Positions 9,128-18,109 are shown, counted from the first letter of the stretch. The stretch is DNA of 64,000 nt from Aromatoleum toluclasticum ATCC 700605 (GCF_000378245.1 NZ_KB899497.1:124001-188000); one strand, 5' to 3'. Translations and numbers: made by a program. Notes: generated by a model from the letters alone, not told the origin.

Positions 9128-10035
9128 TGCCGCTCCCCCGGTCCGGGGCGCCGCGCCGGAGCACCGCGGACGACCGTCATGGGATCCCTGCCGACCTTGT
9201 CTGCCGTGGCGCCAAGCGACACCGCGAGATCGTCCAGTTGCGTGAGCGCCCGGTAGGCTTGCGGCACAACCTGGGTCTGCAGCGCATCGACGGTTTCCCG
9301 GCTCGAGCGGACCAGCGGTCGCATCGCGTCCACCATGTCCTGGCTCGACCGGACCAGCGGCTGCAGCGTGTCGATGGTCTGCTGGCTCGATTGCAGAAGC
9401 GGCCGCAGCCGCCGGCTCGCGTCCTCGCCATTGGCGATCAGCACGTTCAGGCGGGCGTTGTTGTCCGCGAGCGTCTTCGTGACCAGCCGCAGGTTATCCA
9501 CCGATTCCTTCAGCGCGGCGACGGTGTCGTGGTCGAGCAGGCCGTGGACGAGCCCGGTCAGCGACTGGACGTTGTCGTTCAATTGGCTCATCAGCAGATC
9601 GAGGCTCATCGATTTCGACGCGGTCGTCGGAATCGTCGGATACGGCTCGCCGGCGCGCGCCACCAGCCGGCCGAAATCCGTGCCGGCATCCTCGAGGGAA
9701 ATGTACACGTAGCCCGTGAATCCGCGCGTCGCGACCCCCCTGCTCGTGATCGTCGCGACGGTCGCCGCGGTCACCGGGGCGTCCTCGCGCACGGCGAGCA
9801 CCACCCGGATCGAGCGCGAGTCGATCAGTTCGACCCGCTCGACCTTCCCCACCTCCACGCCGTGGTATTCGACCGGCGCGTCCGGAATCAGCCCGGAGAC
9901 CGCGTCGTTGGTGCGGATCTCGTAAATCGTGTATTGACGGGCCGACAGCAGATACCAGCCGAACCCGCCCGCGGCCAGGAGCAGCAGGAACGCGGCGAAC
10001 GCAATTCTGGCCTTGTTATCCGCATCAAGCTTCAT
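9124..10035 (-). CDS. MlaD/MCE-family lipid-transport protein
   Basis: 303 residues from ATG 10035. An N-terminal anchor helix (about 9-30) is followed by one MCE domain (about 38-120: YEIRTNDAVSGLIPDAPVEY, GVEVGKVERVEL, GVATRGFTGYVYISL) and then a long helical region. About residues 215-262 hold three imperfect 14-residue units (LRPLLQSSQQTID, LQPLVRSSQDMVD, MRPLVRSSRETVD), consistent with a periplasm-spanning helical barrel as in PqiB/YebT-type proteins. It binds or channels phospholipid between membranes. It is coupled to the downstream PqiC-like gene. No MlaE permease or MlaF ATPase gene is upstream; instead there is debris from a duplicated locus. Confidence 0.88.
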   Translation of the reverse strand: MKLDADNKARIAFAAFLLLLAAGGFGWYLLSARQYTIYEIRTNDAVSGLIPDAPVEYHGVEVGKVERVELIDSRSIRVVLAVREDAPVTAATVATITSRGVATRGFTGYVYISLEDAGTDFGRLVARAGEPYPTIPTTASKSMSLDLLMSQLNDNVQSLTGLVHGLLDHDTVAALKESVDNLRLVTKTLADNNARLNVLIANGEDASRRLRPLLQSSQQTIDTLQPLVRSSQDMVDAMRPLVRSSRETVDALQTQVVPQAYRALTQLDDLAVSLGATADKVGRDPMTVVRGAPARRPGPGERQ

Positions 10036-10306
10036 CTTGTTCTGCTTCGGCGACACGGCGCGGTGGTTGCGAGGACGGCGTCGCGATGCGAAGGCCCCGA
10101 AAAGCCCCGCGCGCGGGAAATCCTCGCAGCCGGTTGAACGTTCGGCCGCCCCGAGGGCATCGGCGGCCCCGGGCAACGGCGTCCCGCACTGCAGGGAGAC
10201 ACCGATGCAAGAGAGATGGTTCCTGCACGCCGATGCCATCGAAGCCCGGAGCAGGCAGTGCGCCGGCAAGTGCGCAAAGCCGGGTCCGGGATCGGGGATT
10301 TCTTGT

Positions 10307-10449
10307 AACCGCGCATCGCGGCACTCGGGGGGCTCTCGGCGGTCTATCTGCGGCGCCCGACCCCCGGCGCCGGGCGGATCGGCGAGGCGCTCGCGGAGCT
10401 GTGGGTGAAGGCTGGTTACGAGCTGCTGATCTCCTCGCGCCGAGCAGGG
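10307..10449 (+). pseudogene. Deletion-fused fragment copy of the 30-31 kb oxidoreductase locus
   Basis: 10366-10449 encodes GAGRIGEALAELW then VKAGYELLISSR, nearly identical to the Rossmann start of the intact protein at 31073-31861 (GTGRIGGALAELW, AKAGHELLISSR). Just upstream, about 10309-10326 shares an exact 18-base stretch (CGCGCATCGCGGCACTCG) with 29968-29985, the leader of the aldo/keto reductase gene. The two pieces are about 1.2 kb apart in the intact locus but adjacent here. No full reading frame survives, and the end overlaps the 3' end of the glycosyltransferase gene on the other strand. Confidence 0.75.
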
Positions 10450-12281
10450 GAACTACCGGGTATCGGCTTCGAAGGCAAGGCCGACCTTACCCGTGAGATG
10501 TGCAAGCTCGTCGAATGAGCGCCGTATCCAACACGGGCCTTCAATTCCTTCGCTTGCGTGGACGACACCTGATTCAAGGCCCCCGCGAGGTGGCTTGTCT
10601 CCCGGGCGGGAACGGGGGATGCCGGAACGGGCTCGGGCGACGCCTGCTTCGTTTGTGCGCTCTTCAGCGCACGGCGGTCGCGCACGACAGCGATCGTCAC
10701 CCCGTCGCGCACCACTTCCGCGATGATCGGTCCGGCCACGGCGAGATGGCAGTTCATCTGTGTCGGCGACATGAAGAAGTCGGCCGCCAGCCAGTCGGTC
10801 GTCATCGTCAGCCCCGGCGCCAGCCAGGCCGCCGCCTGCACCGGCTCGGCACAGGCCGCGACGGTGTAGGCGTGGTGCTGCGGACCTACGTAAGCATTCA
10901 GCAGGCCGGTCGCCTCGCGCAGGCTGCTCGCCCAGTAGTCCTCCTCCCAGCGGCCTGCGGCGCCACGCAGCCCGCCGATGAGGTCGTTGTATTCGAGGTA
11001 TTCATAGGGATGGAGGTTGATCAGCGTCGCGAGATGCACGAACGCCAGCAGCAGGCAGGCCCCCAACGTCACCGCTCCGGCCCCCGGCCAGCGAACGCTT
11101 GCCCGCCATGCCGTCCGGAGGCCCGCAGCGGCGACGATCGCCAGCGGCGGAAGCAGGAAGGTGAAGTGGCGGATGCCGTTGTACAACGGCGGCGCAGCGG
11201 CGAGCGTGTAGGCGATCGGGACGGCCGCGGCGAGCACGACGGGCAGCCAAGGCAGCGCTGCGACGCGCGCGTGCCGGTTGCCGACCAGCAAGTGCATCGA
11301 CAGCAGGCCCGTGACCAGCGCGACGGCAATGCCGAGCAGCAGGAGTTCGGGCAGGCGGACGAGCAGATAATCCAGCAGATAGGTGCGCGGTAGCGCCCCG
11401 ATGTTCATCACGACGCCGTCGACGATCGTTTCCAGGTCGAAAGCGAAATGCGAAAACGCCTGCATCGCACGGACGAGGTTCCCCGGCGACAAGGCCACCC
11501 AGGGCCAGAACAGGCCGGTCAGCGCGGCTGCGACAATGCCCGCGGGGACCAGGCCGAGCACCGCACGGCGCAGGATCGCCGCCCGCGCCGCAAGATCGCG
11601 GCCGTTAAGCCAGGCCGCGGCGATTACGGCGGCGCCGAGGTACATCACGGCGAACACCGCGCCGACGCGCAGCCCGAAGGCGCAGCCGATCGCGATGCCG
11701 AGCCCGGCGACGTCCCGCTTGCGGATGGCCGGCAGGCGTGACGCGAAACTCGTCGTGAAATACAGCGACCACACCATCGTCGTGGCGAAGGGTACATCCT
11801 TGGTGTGCGTGAACATCGCCCCGGTCCATGCTCCGGTCAGCGAGAGCAGGGCGAGCGCGACGAGGGCCGGCACCTCCCCCATCAGGCGGCGCGCGAGCAT
11901 CCAGGTGCCCGCAAGGCCGAGCAGCCCGAAGCCCGCGGACAGGAGGTGACGCAAGTCCCAGACGTTCATCGGCACGATGCGTTCGAGCCCGGCCGCGATC
12001 AGGTCGAAGAGTCCGCCGTAGAGGTACAGGTTCTTGTAGGCAAAGGCGCTGCGGTCGGCGAAACCCGAGCCGTAAAAATCGACCAGCAGGCGGCCATAGG
12101 TGTGCTGCACTTCCTCGTCATTGCTGATCCCGTACTGCCGGAAGGCGAACACGATGAAGAGGCCGACCGCCACCATCAGCGCGAATGCCACGCGCCGAAC
12201 GCGCAGCTCCGATATCGTCGGCAGCCCTTCGGCCGCAGCGTTGGCCGCAGTGTCGACCGTGATGTCGAATCCGTGCGTCAT
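10416..12281 (-). CDS. Polytopic membrane glycosyltransferase, GT39/ArnT-like
   Basis: 621 residues from ATG 12281 (GAGG upstream). The first membrane helix is followed by a periplasmic loop with SNDEEVQHTYG, where the Asp-Glu fits the catalytic acidic motif of GT-C enzymes such as ArnT and PMT. About ten further hydrophobic helices follow, then a soluble C-terminal part. GT-C enzymes move sugar from a polyprenyl-phosphate donor to lipid, glycan or protein on the periplasmic face; the acceptor is unknown. The last roughly 55 residues are abnormal. They contain the repeat-encoded ALNQVSSTQAKELKA, and the final bases overlap the antisense pseudogene fragment. The natural C-terminus has probably been replaced. 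Confidence 0.8.
   Translation of the reverse strand: MTHGFDITVDTAANAAAEGLPTISELRVRRVAFALMVAVGLFIVFAFRQYGISNDEEVQHTYGRLLVDFYGSGFADRSAFAYKNLYLYGGLFDLIAAGLERIVPMNVWDLRHLLSAGFGLLGLAGTWMLARRLMGEVPALVALALLSLTGAWTGAMFTHTKDVPFATTMVWSLYFTTSFASRLPAIRKRDVAGLGIAIGCAFGLRVGAVFAVMYLGAAVIAAAWLNGRDLAARAAILRRAVLGLVPAGIVAAALTGLFWPWVALSPGNLVRAMQAFSHFAFDLETIVDGVVMNIGALPRTYLLDYLLVRLPELLLLGIAVALVTGLLSMHLLVGNRHARVAALPWLPVVLAAAVPIAYTLAAAPPLYNGIRHFTFLLPPLAIVAAAGLRTAWRASVRWPGAGAVTLGACLLLAFVHLATLINLHPYEYLEYNDLIGGLRGAAGRWEEDYWASSLREATGLLNAYVGPQHHAYTVAACAEPVQAAAWLAPGLTMTTDWLAADFFMSPTQMNCHLAVAGPIIAEVVRDGVTIAVVRDRRALKSAQTKQASPEPVPASPVPARETSHLAGALNQVSSTQAKELKARVGYGAHSTSLHISRVRSALPSKPIPGSSPARREEISSS
10534..10581. repeat. 48-bp dispersed repeat, copy B
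   Basis: Partner of 7764-7811 at 36 of 48 identical positions, without gaps. This copy lies inside the 3' end of the glycosyltransferase frame and supplies part of its tail. Confidence 0.6.
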
Positions 12282-12606
12282 CGCCCGACTGCCTCGAGCG
12301 GCCGCGATCCGCGAAGCGGGGAAGGGGGAATCGGGCAGCGACACGACGTGACGGACGTTTCCATGGAAGGGCGAGCATGACCGTGAACAAGCAATTAACG
12401 GCCCGACGTCCCCGGCCGTTGACATGGCTCCGGTCCATCATTCGTCGCAACTCGCGATCGGGGTCGCTGCGCGGGCGCTCGCGCGGTGGTGCCATGTCGG
12501 GGAGGGAGGTTCCGGATGGCGCGAGAGCGCGGTCGGCGGGATCGATTCCTTTCGCGAAGTGCGGGCGAGGCGCTCATTGCCCGCCCCGACTCGCAAGGCG
12601 TGGCAT
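12282..12606. other. Intergenic, no gene recognised
   Basis: 325 bp between the glycosyltransferase start and the stop of the M23 peptidase gene, both on the minus strand. It should hold the glycosyltransferase promoter. I see no clear promoter, hairpin or conserved short frame; overlapping short frames here look like compositional noise. Confidence 0.5.
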
Positions 12607-13920
12607 CTAGCGCCTGTCCCGCTCCAGTCGCTCGGCCGCGCGCGACGCAGCTTCGTCACGCGAAATTCCCGGAGCCCTCCGCTGCTCGTAATCCAGCAGG
12701 CGCTCTGCCTTTCCGTAATCGCCGCCGCAAGCCCGGAGCAGCCTTGCCCACGGCGTCTGCGCGCCAAAGTCCGGCTTTGCGGAGCGGCGCGCTCCGAGCG
12801 AAGGCTCGCGCGGCTCGAATACCGCACGCATCCTCCTCTCGGCGCGCCACCTTCCCAGGCGCAGGATCAGGAACACGACCCCGAACATCATCGCAAACCA
12901 GACCCATGCCGGAAGGGTTCGCAGGTAGGTGCGAACCTGCGGGACGCCAGTTTTCAGGAACAGATCCGGGGCCGCCGGGAAGTACGCCGTTGCCAGCTGC
13001 AGCAGGCCGGTCGACGGCCCGTCCTGCGTCGCACGCGACGACGCGCCGTTCGATGCTGGCACGGACGACAAGTAGTTCGCCACTATGAGTGCGCCGGATT
13101 TCGGACGGAACGGAACCGGCGGGTTGCCGACGTAGAAGCGAAACGGGATCGACGCCATCCCCAGATCGTCGCCGTTCCGGACAACCTGCTGCACGACGAA
13201 ATGCAAGTGCGGGCCCGACGAATATCCCGTAGATCCCACCAATCCGATCTGTTCCCCGGCTGCCACACGCTGACCCGGATACACATGCACGCCCCCGTGG
13301 GCGAGGTGTGCGTATACGCCGATCGTCCCGTCAGCGTGCCGAATCCTCACCTCATTCGCCTTGTCCAGCAGATCGGGCGTCTTGCCACCATACCTCTGGT
13401 TCGCTTCGGTATAGATCACCGTCCCGTCGCGCGCGGCGAGCACCGGCGTGTCCTGCGGCATCACGATGTCGACCGCGTGCGCACTATCCGCAGAGTGATG
13501 TGTCGTGATCGCTCCGCCCGCGGCCTGGCCGATCGGGTATCCACTGCCATCGCGATAGGGAAGCCGATACAAGGCATCGGCACTTTGTCGTGCGTTGAAA
13601 TCACCCAACAGCCAGGAGCTCGAATACCGGAACGAATAGCCGACGCCCGACATCGTGCGCTTGAACCGCCCCAGATGCAGGACTCCGCCATTCGGCGGCA
13701 CGACCGCGAACACGGGAAACTCGCGATCCGGCGTTGCATACACGGAATAGAGCAGAGCCACCTTCACCGAAACCGGTGCCGGTCCGTTGTTGCGAGCAAC
13801 GATCCGATGCCCGTCGCCCTCCGGCTCGCTTTCCACCGTGAAGGGGTAATTGTCGTTGGGCGCTGCAAGGCAGGGGCCAATAAGGAAATGGGCCAGGATC
13901 AGCAACAATGTCGCGCGCAT
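12607..13920 (-). CDS. M23 family metallopeptidase (LytM domain)
   Basis: 437 residues with a signal peptide (MRATLLLILAHFLIG, cut near CLAAP). The LytM domain spans about 125-265, with H142, D151, and H238/H240 of the PHLHF motif as expected zinc ligands. GTVIYTEANQ and GVYAHLAHGGVHVYPGQ are typical strands. A membrane helix (AWVWFAMMFGVVFLILRLG) lies near 335-353, followed by a basic cytoplasmic tail with AERLLDYEQRRAPG. It probably cuts peptidoglycan cross-bridges, or binds peptidoglycan, while anchored to the inner membrane by its C-terminal part. The tail may contact nucleic acid or protein; that is speculative. It is not in an obvious operon. Confidence 0.87.
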   Translation of the reverse strand: MRATLLLILAHFLIGPCLAAPNDNYPFTVESEPEGDGHRIVARNNGPAPVSVKVALLYSVYATPDREFPVFAVVPPNGGVLHLGRFKRTMSGVGYSFRYSSSWLLGDFNARQSADALYRLPYRDGSGYPIGQAAGGAITTHHSADSAHAVDIVMPQDTPVLAARDGTVIYTEANQRYGGKTPDLLDKANEVRIRHADGTIGVYAHLAHGGVHVYPGQRVAAGEQIGLVGSTGYSSGPHLHFVVQQVVRNGDDLGMASIPFRFYVGNPPVPFRPKSGALIVANYLSSVPASNGASSRATQDGPSTGLLQLATAYFPAAPDLFLKTGVPQVRTYLRTLPAWVWFAMMFGVVFLILRLGRWRAERRMRAVFEPREPSLGARRSAKPDFGAQTPWARLLRACGGDYGKAERLLDYEQRRAPGISRDEAASRAAERLERDRR

Positions 13921-14429
13921 TGCTCATGTACGACGTGGAGGTATGATCGAATGATAGCGCGCGTTGGCCTTGCTCAAGCGCTGCACATTGCATGCTGCCG
14001 GGAGCTGTCCTTCCGGATGATCGGTGGACTCGATCGGCGCCGCGGGAGAGGAAAAGGTGATCGAGCGATCAGGGGGGTACGATGTCTCACGGGGTCATGG
14101 CGGAGTAGTTGTGCGGCTGGAGTTTGGCCTGATCGGCCGTTGGGGTATGTCGCCGCCAACGGCAGCAACCAGTCGGTCAACGGTCGTAGCTCCGAAAGTT
14201 CGCCGCTACGTCCGCTCCGAAGTCCGCGCTATCGCCGGCCCCGACCCGTTGCCGACCTTGTGCACGCCACATGCTGAAAGGCAGGTAAGAAAATCCAGTG
14301 GCCGTTCGCAAGCGCGCAAGCGTCGACCAACTCTTCCAGTGGCAGTCTCGGTGGCAAAGTCAGCAATGCGATCGAGGTGGGGAGATTGACTGGCCCGGTC
14401 AATAGCCATCTAACCTGTTAAATCAACAG
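13921..14429. other. 509-bp intergenic region with a low-copy repeat motif
   Basis: No gene of normal character. Around 14155-14180 is AACGGCAGCAAC followed by CAGTCGG. A related stretch with the same AACGGCAGCAAC and then GGGTCG occurs at about 25441-25458, so this may be a degraded dispersed element. Short frames on both strands are not recognisable proteins. The region bounds the left edge of the catabolic island. Confidence 0.4.
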
Positions 14430-14873
14430 TCAGCTTTCATCGGGCATCACCATGCGGATCGGACGAGTCCCTATCTTCGCCCCGGTGACTTCATCCACGG
14501 CCACGGCTTTGATCTCCGTTCCGTTTTCAGCATCGAAAAAACGAACCAGCTTGCCGCCGCCCCGGTATTGACGTCCCCACTCGCCGATCATGAACAGCAC
14601 CGGCAGAAAATCGCGACCGGCAGCGGTCAGCAGATATTCCTCACGCGGCGGGTGCTCCGAGTAGCGCCGTTTCTCCAGCAATCCCTCCTCAGTCAATGTC
14701 GCCAGCCGCCGGGTCAGCATCGTCGGTGCGATGCCCAGGCTCTTCCGGAATTGGTCAAAGCGCGTGAGACCGCCATGGGCGTCCCTCAGGATCAAGATGC
14801 TCCACGCGTCGCCGGCAAATGCCAGGCTGCGCGCGATCGGGCATGAATCACTGGAGATATTTTCGTTGTCCAT
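14430..14873 (-). CDS. HxlR/DUF24-family transcriptional regulator
   Basis: 147 residues. CPIARSLAFAGDAWSILILRD near the N-terminus carries the conserved Cys (C11) that many DUF24 regulators use to sense quinones or electrophiles. The winged helix follows: LTRFDQFRKSLGIAPTMLTRRL and LLEKRRYSEHPPREEYLLT. A C-terminal extension of about 40 residues is present. It is divergent from a quinone-oxidoreductase-like gene, the arrangement known for QorR and YodB, which repress such genes until the Cys is modified. Palindromes in the intergenic region (14873-14909) overlap its start codon, suggesting autorepression. Confidence 0.9.
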   Translation of the reverse strand: MDNENISSDSCPIARSLAFAGDAWSILILRDAHGGLTRFDQFRKSLGIAPTMLTRRLATLTEEGLLEKRRYSEHPPREEYLLTAAGRDFLPVLFMIGEWGRQYRGGGKLVRFFDAENGTEIKAVAVDEVTGAKIGTRPIRMVMPDES

Positions 14874-14909
14874 ACTAGTTTAGTAGTGACTCGCTTTCAA
14901 ATTAGTAGT
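14873..14909. promoter_or_regulatory. Candidate HxlR-type operator
   Basis: TACTA (14873-14877), three bases, then TAGTA (14881-14885) form a perfect inverted repeat overlapping the regulator's start codon. TAGTAGT recurs at 14881-14887 and 14903-14909, 22 bp apart, about two helix turns. Known YodB-type boxes are also built on TACTA/TAGTA half-sites. Position and motif suggest self-binding and control of the divergent operon. Confidence 0.55.
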
Positions 14910-15105
14910 ATCGTTAGTTTCAATTCGATAGTAACACTTTGACATCGGGCGATCCATCCTATCTGGAGCGATGCCAGGCGGACGATCTATCCGGGTTCAG
15001 GACACGTGGCGACTTTCAGCACCACCAGGCCTTTGTACCGGCGGTCCTGGATTTCCTCGCCAACTAATCGAACAACAACGAGAGGCCACCGATGAGACCC
15101 AAACC

Positions 15106-16107
15106 ATGAAAGCTCTCACCTTCAAACGCTACGGCAAATCACCCGAAATCAGTCTCGCCGACGTTCCCCGCCCCACGCTGCATGCCGACGAATTGCTGGT
15201 ACAGGTTCATGCTGCCGGCGTGAACCCGATCGACAACATGATTCCGACCGGGATGTTCAAACCGGTCCTGCATTTCCAACTGCCCGCCACGCTGGGCAGC
15301 GATCTGGCCGGTGTGGTGACCGAGGTGGGCAGCCACGTGACGCGCTTCAAGCCGGGCGATGCCGTCTTCGCCAGCATCTTCGACCTGGGCCGAGGGTCGA
15401 TCGCCGAACTCGCGGTGGTGCCGGAGAGTGCTGCCGCGCTGAAGCCGGCCAATCTGGACTTCGTGCAGGCCGCCTCGATCCCGATGGTCGGGCTCACCTC
15501 GTGGCAAGCGCTGAAGGAACGCCTCAATCTTCGCGCCGGACAGAAAGTGTTCATCCCGGCAGGCTCAGGCGGCATCGGCACCTTTGCGATCCAGTTGGCA
15601 AAGCACCTTGCCGCCAAGGTAGGCACGACTACCAGCACGAGCAACCTTGACCTGGTCCGTCGCCTTGGCGCAGACGAGGTGGTCGACTACAAGCAGCAAG
15701 ACTTCGCGAACGTGCTGCGCGACTACGACGCGGTGCTGGGCACTGTCCGGGGCGACGCGATCGAAAAGTCCATCTGCATCCTCAAGCCGGGGAGCCGGAT
15801 CGTCTCGCTCATCGGGCCGCTGGACGCCGCGTTTGCTCGCGCGCGAGGCCTGAACTTCGTCATCAGGTACGTCTTCGGCTTGATGAGCCGCAAGATCATG
15901 CGGCTGGCGAAAAAGCAGGACGTCGCCTACTCGTTTCTTTTCGTGCGTCCCGATGGTGCTCAACTCGCCGCGATCGGCAAGCTCCTCGAAACGGATCGCA
16001 TCCAGCCCGTGATCGACAAGGTGTTTCCTTTCGAGCAGGCAAAGGAAGCGCTCGAATACCTTGCCCAAGGACGTTCAAAGGGCAAGGTTGTCGTCAGGAT
16101 GAGATAG
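15106..16107 (+). CDS. MDR-family NADP-dependent oxidoreductase (quinone oxidoreductase-like)
   Basis: 333 residues from ATG 15106, where the family-typical MKALTFKRYG begins. An N-terminal GroES-like fold (VHAAGVNPIDNM, GSDLAGVVTEVG) is followed by a Rossmann domain (QKVFIPAGSGGIGTFAIQLAKHL). The Cys/His ligands of zinc alcohol dehydrogenases are absent, as in zeta-crystallin/QOR enzymes that reduce quinones or enones with NADPH. It is the first gene of an operon with an SDR and an Old Yellow Enzyme homologue, divergent from the HxlR regulator. Together they look like a detoxification set for electrophilic carbonyls or quinones. Confidence 0.9.
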   Translation: MKALTFKRYGKSPEISLADVPRPTLHADELLVQVHAAGVNPIDNMIPTGMFKPVLHFQLPATLGSDLAGVVTEVGSHVTRFKPGDAVFASIFDLGRGSIAELAVVPESAAALKPANLDFVQAASIPMVGLTSWQALKERLNLRAGQKVFIPAGSGGIGTFAIQLAKHLAAKVGTTTSTSNLDLVRRLGADEVVDYKQQDFANVLRDYDAVLGTVRGDAIEKSICILKPGSRIVSLIGPLDAAFARARGLNFVIRYVFGLMSRKIMRLAKKQDVAYSFLFVRPDGAQLAAIGKLLETDRIQPVIDKVFPFEQAKEALEYLAQGRSKGKVVVRMR

Positions 16108-16162
16108 CAGCTGCCCCGTGCTTACCCCCCCACCAGAACAACCTCAGCAAAGGAAAACATCC

Positions 16163-16975
16163 ATGCTTCCGACTGTCTTGATTACCGGTGCCTCCAGCGG
16201 CATCGGCGCCACCTATGCCGAGCGCTTCGCTCGCCGTGGCCACGACCTCATCCTGGTGGCGCGCGACAAGTCGCGCCTGGAAAACGTGGCAGCACGCCTG
16301 CGTGCGGAAAGCAATGTGGCCGTCGACGTGCTGCCGGCCGACCTGACACGCCCCGCCGCCCTGTCGGCGCTCGAAACTCGCCTGCGCGATGACGTCCGCA
16401 TCGGCATCCTGATCAACAACGCTGGCATGCCTCAAGCCGGGAGCTTCGTGGACCAAACCGCCGAGGGCATCGAACGCCTGATCACGCTCAACACCACGGC
16501 GTTGACGCGGCTCGCCGCGGCGATCGCGCCGCGCTTCGCGCAGTCCGGTCATGGCGCGATCGTCAACATTGGCTCGGTGGTGGGTTTCGCGCCCGAGTTC
16601 GGTATGTCGATCTACGGTGCCACCAAAGCCTTCGTGCTGTTTCTGTCGCAGGGTCTGAACGTGGAGTTGTCGCCCAAGGGCGTCTACGTACAAGCGGTGC
16701 TGCCGGCGTCGACCGGCACCGAACTTTGGGAGCGCGCCGGCATTGACGTCAACACCCTCCCCGAGGTGATGGATGTCGGTGAACTGGTCGATGCGGCACT
16801 GGTCGGCTTCGACCGCCGCGAGCTGGTCACGATCCCGCCGCTGCACGTCTCCGGGCGCTGGGACGCGCTGGAGGGCGCACGCCAGGGGCTGATGTCGGAC
16901 CTTCGGCAGGCCCACGCGGCCGAGCGCTATCGGTCGCCAGTCCGAGCCGGTGCCGCGACTTCGCTTACCCTCTGA
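16163..16975 (+). CDS. Short-chain dehydrogenase/reductase
   Basis: 270 residues from ATG 16163 (AAAGGAAA upstream). The TGASSGIGATYAERFA nucleotide site is at residues 8-23, NNAG follows in the ILINNAGMPQ segment, and the catalytic Tyr-x3-Lys is in SIYGATKAF. This classical SDR fold reduces or oxidises carbonyl/hydroxyl groups with NAD(P)H. It lies 55 bp downstream of the quinone oxidoreductase gene and 66 bp upstream of the OYE gene, all on one strand, so it is likely part of the HxlR-controlled operon. The substrate is unknown. Confidence 0.9.
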   Translation: MLPTVLITGASSGIGATYAERFARRGHDLILVARDKSRLENVAARLRAESNVAVDVLPADLTRPAALSALETRLRDDVRIGILINNAGMPQAGSFVDQTAEGIERLITLNTTALTRLAAAIAPRFAQSGHGAIVNIGSVVGFAPEFGMSIYGATKAFVLFLSQGLNVELSPKGVYVQAVLPASTGTELWERAGIDVNTLPEVMDVGELVDAALVGFDRRELVTIPPLHVSGRWDALEGARQGLMSDLRQAHAAERYRSPVRAGAATSLTL

Positions 16976-17041
16976 ACAGCCAGGGCGAAGCGCCCTTCGT
17001 GCAATTCGACCCGACCTGAACCTCACCTCCAGGAGACCTTT

Positions 17042-18109
17042 ATGAGCAGCACGCTATTTACGCCTACCCAACTCGGCGCTTTGTCGCTGAAAAACCGCGT
17101 CATCATGGCGCCGCTGACGCGTAGCCGGGCGACCGGAAATCTGCCCAATGCCCTGATGGAACAGTATTACCGCTTGCGTGCCGAGGCGGGGCTGATCATC
17201 ACCGAAGGAACCTCGCCTTCACCCAATGGCCTGGGTTATGCGCGCATTCCCGGACTGTTCAACGAGGAACAGGTGCAAGGCTGGCGCCGCGTAACCGATG
17301 GCGTCCATCAGGCAGGTGGCCGGATTTTTGTGCAACTGATGCATACCGGGCGGGTCAGTCATCCCGCCAACATGCCGGTCGGCGCCAGCGTTCTGGCCCC
17401 CTCGGCGGTCGCCGTTCCGGGCGAGATGTGGACCGATGCGCTAGGAACGCAGCCGCATCCTGTGCCGCGCGAAATGAGCGAGACGGACATCGCCCAGAGC
17501 ATCGCCGAATATGCGACGTCGGCCAAGCTGGCCATGCTGGCCGGCTTCGATGGCGTCGAGCTGCATGGCGCGAATGGTTATCTGATCGACCAGTTCCTCA
17601 ATACTGCCTCCAACCAGCGCAACGACCGCTGGGGCGGCAGCGTCGAGAACCGCATCCGCTTCGCCGTCGAAGTTGCCAAAGCCACCGTCGCAGCCATTGG
17701 CGCTGACCGTGTTGGCATGCGTATCTCGCCGTATGGCGTATGCAACGCCCAAGTGCCGGATGCCGAGATGAATACGCTGTACCTGCGTTTGATCGACGAG
17801 TTGAACGCACTCGGCCTGCTGTATATCCACATCGTGGACCACAGCGCCATGGGAGCGCCGCAAGTCAGTCCGGAATTGAAAGCCGCAATCCGCGCGACGT
17901 TCAAGGGAAAGTACATTCTTTCCGGTGGCTATGACGTCGCCCGAGCCGATGCCGATCTCGTCGCGCAGCGTGGCGACCTGGTGGCTTTTGGTCGCCCGTT
18001 CATTTCAAATCCGGACCTGGTCTCCAAGCTGAGGTCAGGGCAGGAACTTGTGGCGCCCGATTTCGCGACTTTCTATACGTCGGGAGAAAAGGGCTATACC
18101 GATTACTGA
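17042..18109 (+). CDS. Old Yellow Enzyme family NADH:flavin oxidoreductase (NemA-like)
   Basis: 355 residues, preceded by AGGAG. TIM-barrel FMN enzyme: KNRVIMAPLTRSRA at the start, HGANGYLIDQFLN with the substrate-binding His and Asn, then RNDRWGGSVENR, and ILSGGYD with AFGRPFISNPDL for FMN phosphate. Such enzymes reduce activated C=C bonds, N-ethylmaleimide, nitrate esters and nitroaromatics. It closes the HxlR-linked operon. A strong hairpin 19 bp after the stop (18128-18170) may end the transcript. Confidence 0.93.
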   Translation: MSSTLFTPTQLGALSLKNRVIMAPLTRSRATGNLPNALMEQYYRLRAEAGLIITEGTSPSPNGLGYARIPGLFNEEQVQGWRRVTDGVHQAGGRIFVQLMHTGRVSHPANMPVGASVLAPSAVAVPGEMWTDALGTQPHPVPREMSETDIAQSIAEYATSAKLAMLAGFDGVELHGANGYLIDQFLNTASNQRNDRWGGSVENRIRFAVEVAKATVAAIGADRVGMRISPYGVCNAQVPDAEMNTLYLRLIDELNALGLLYIHIVDHSAMGAPQVSPELKAAIRATFKGKYILSGGYDVARADADLVAQRGDLVAFGRPFISNPDLVSKLRSGQELVAPDFATFYTSGEKGYTDY

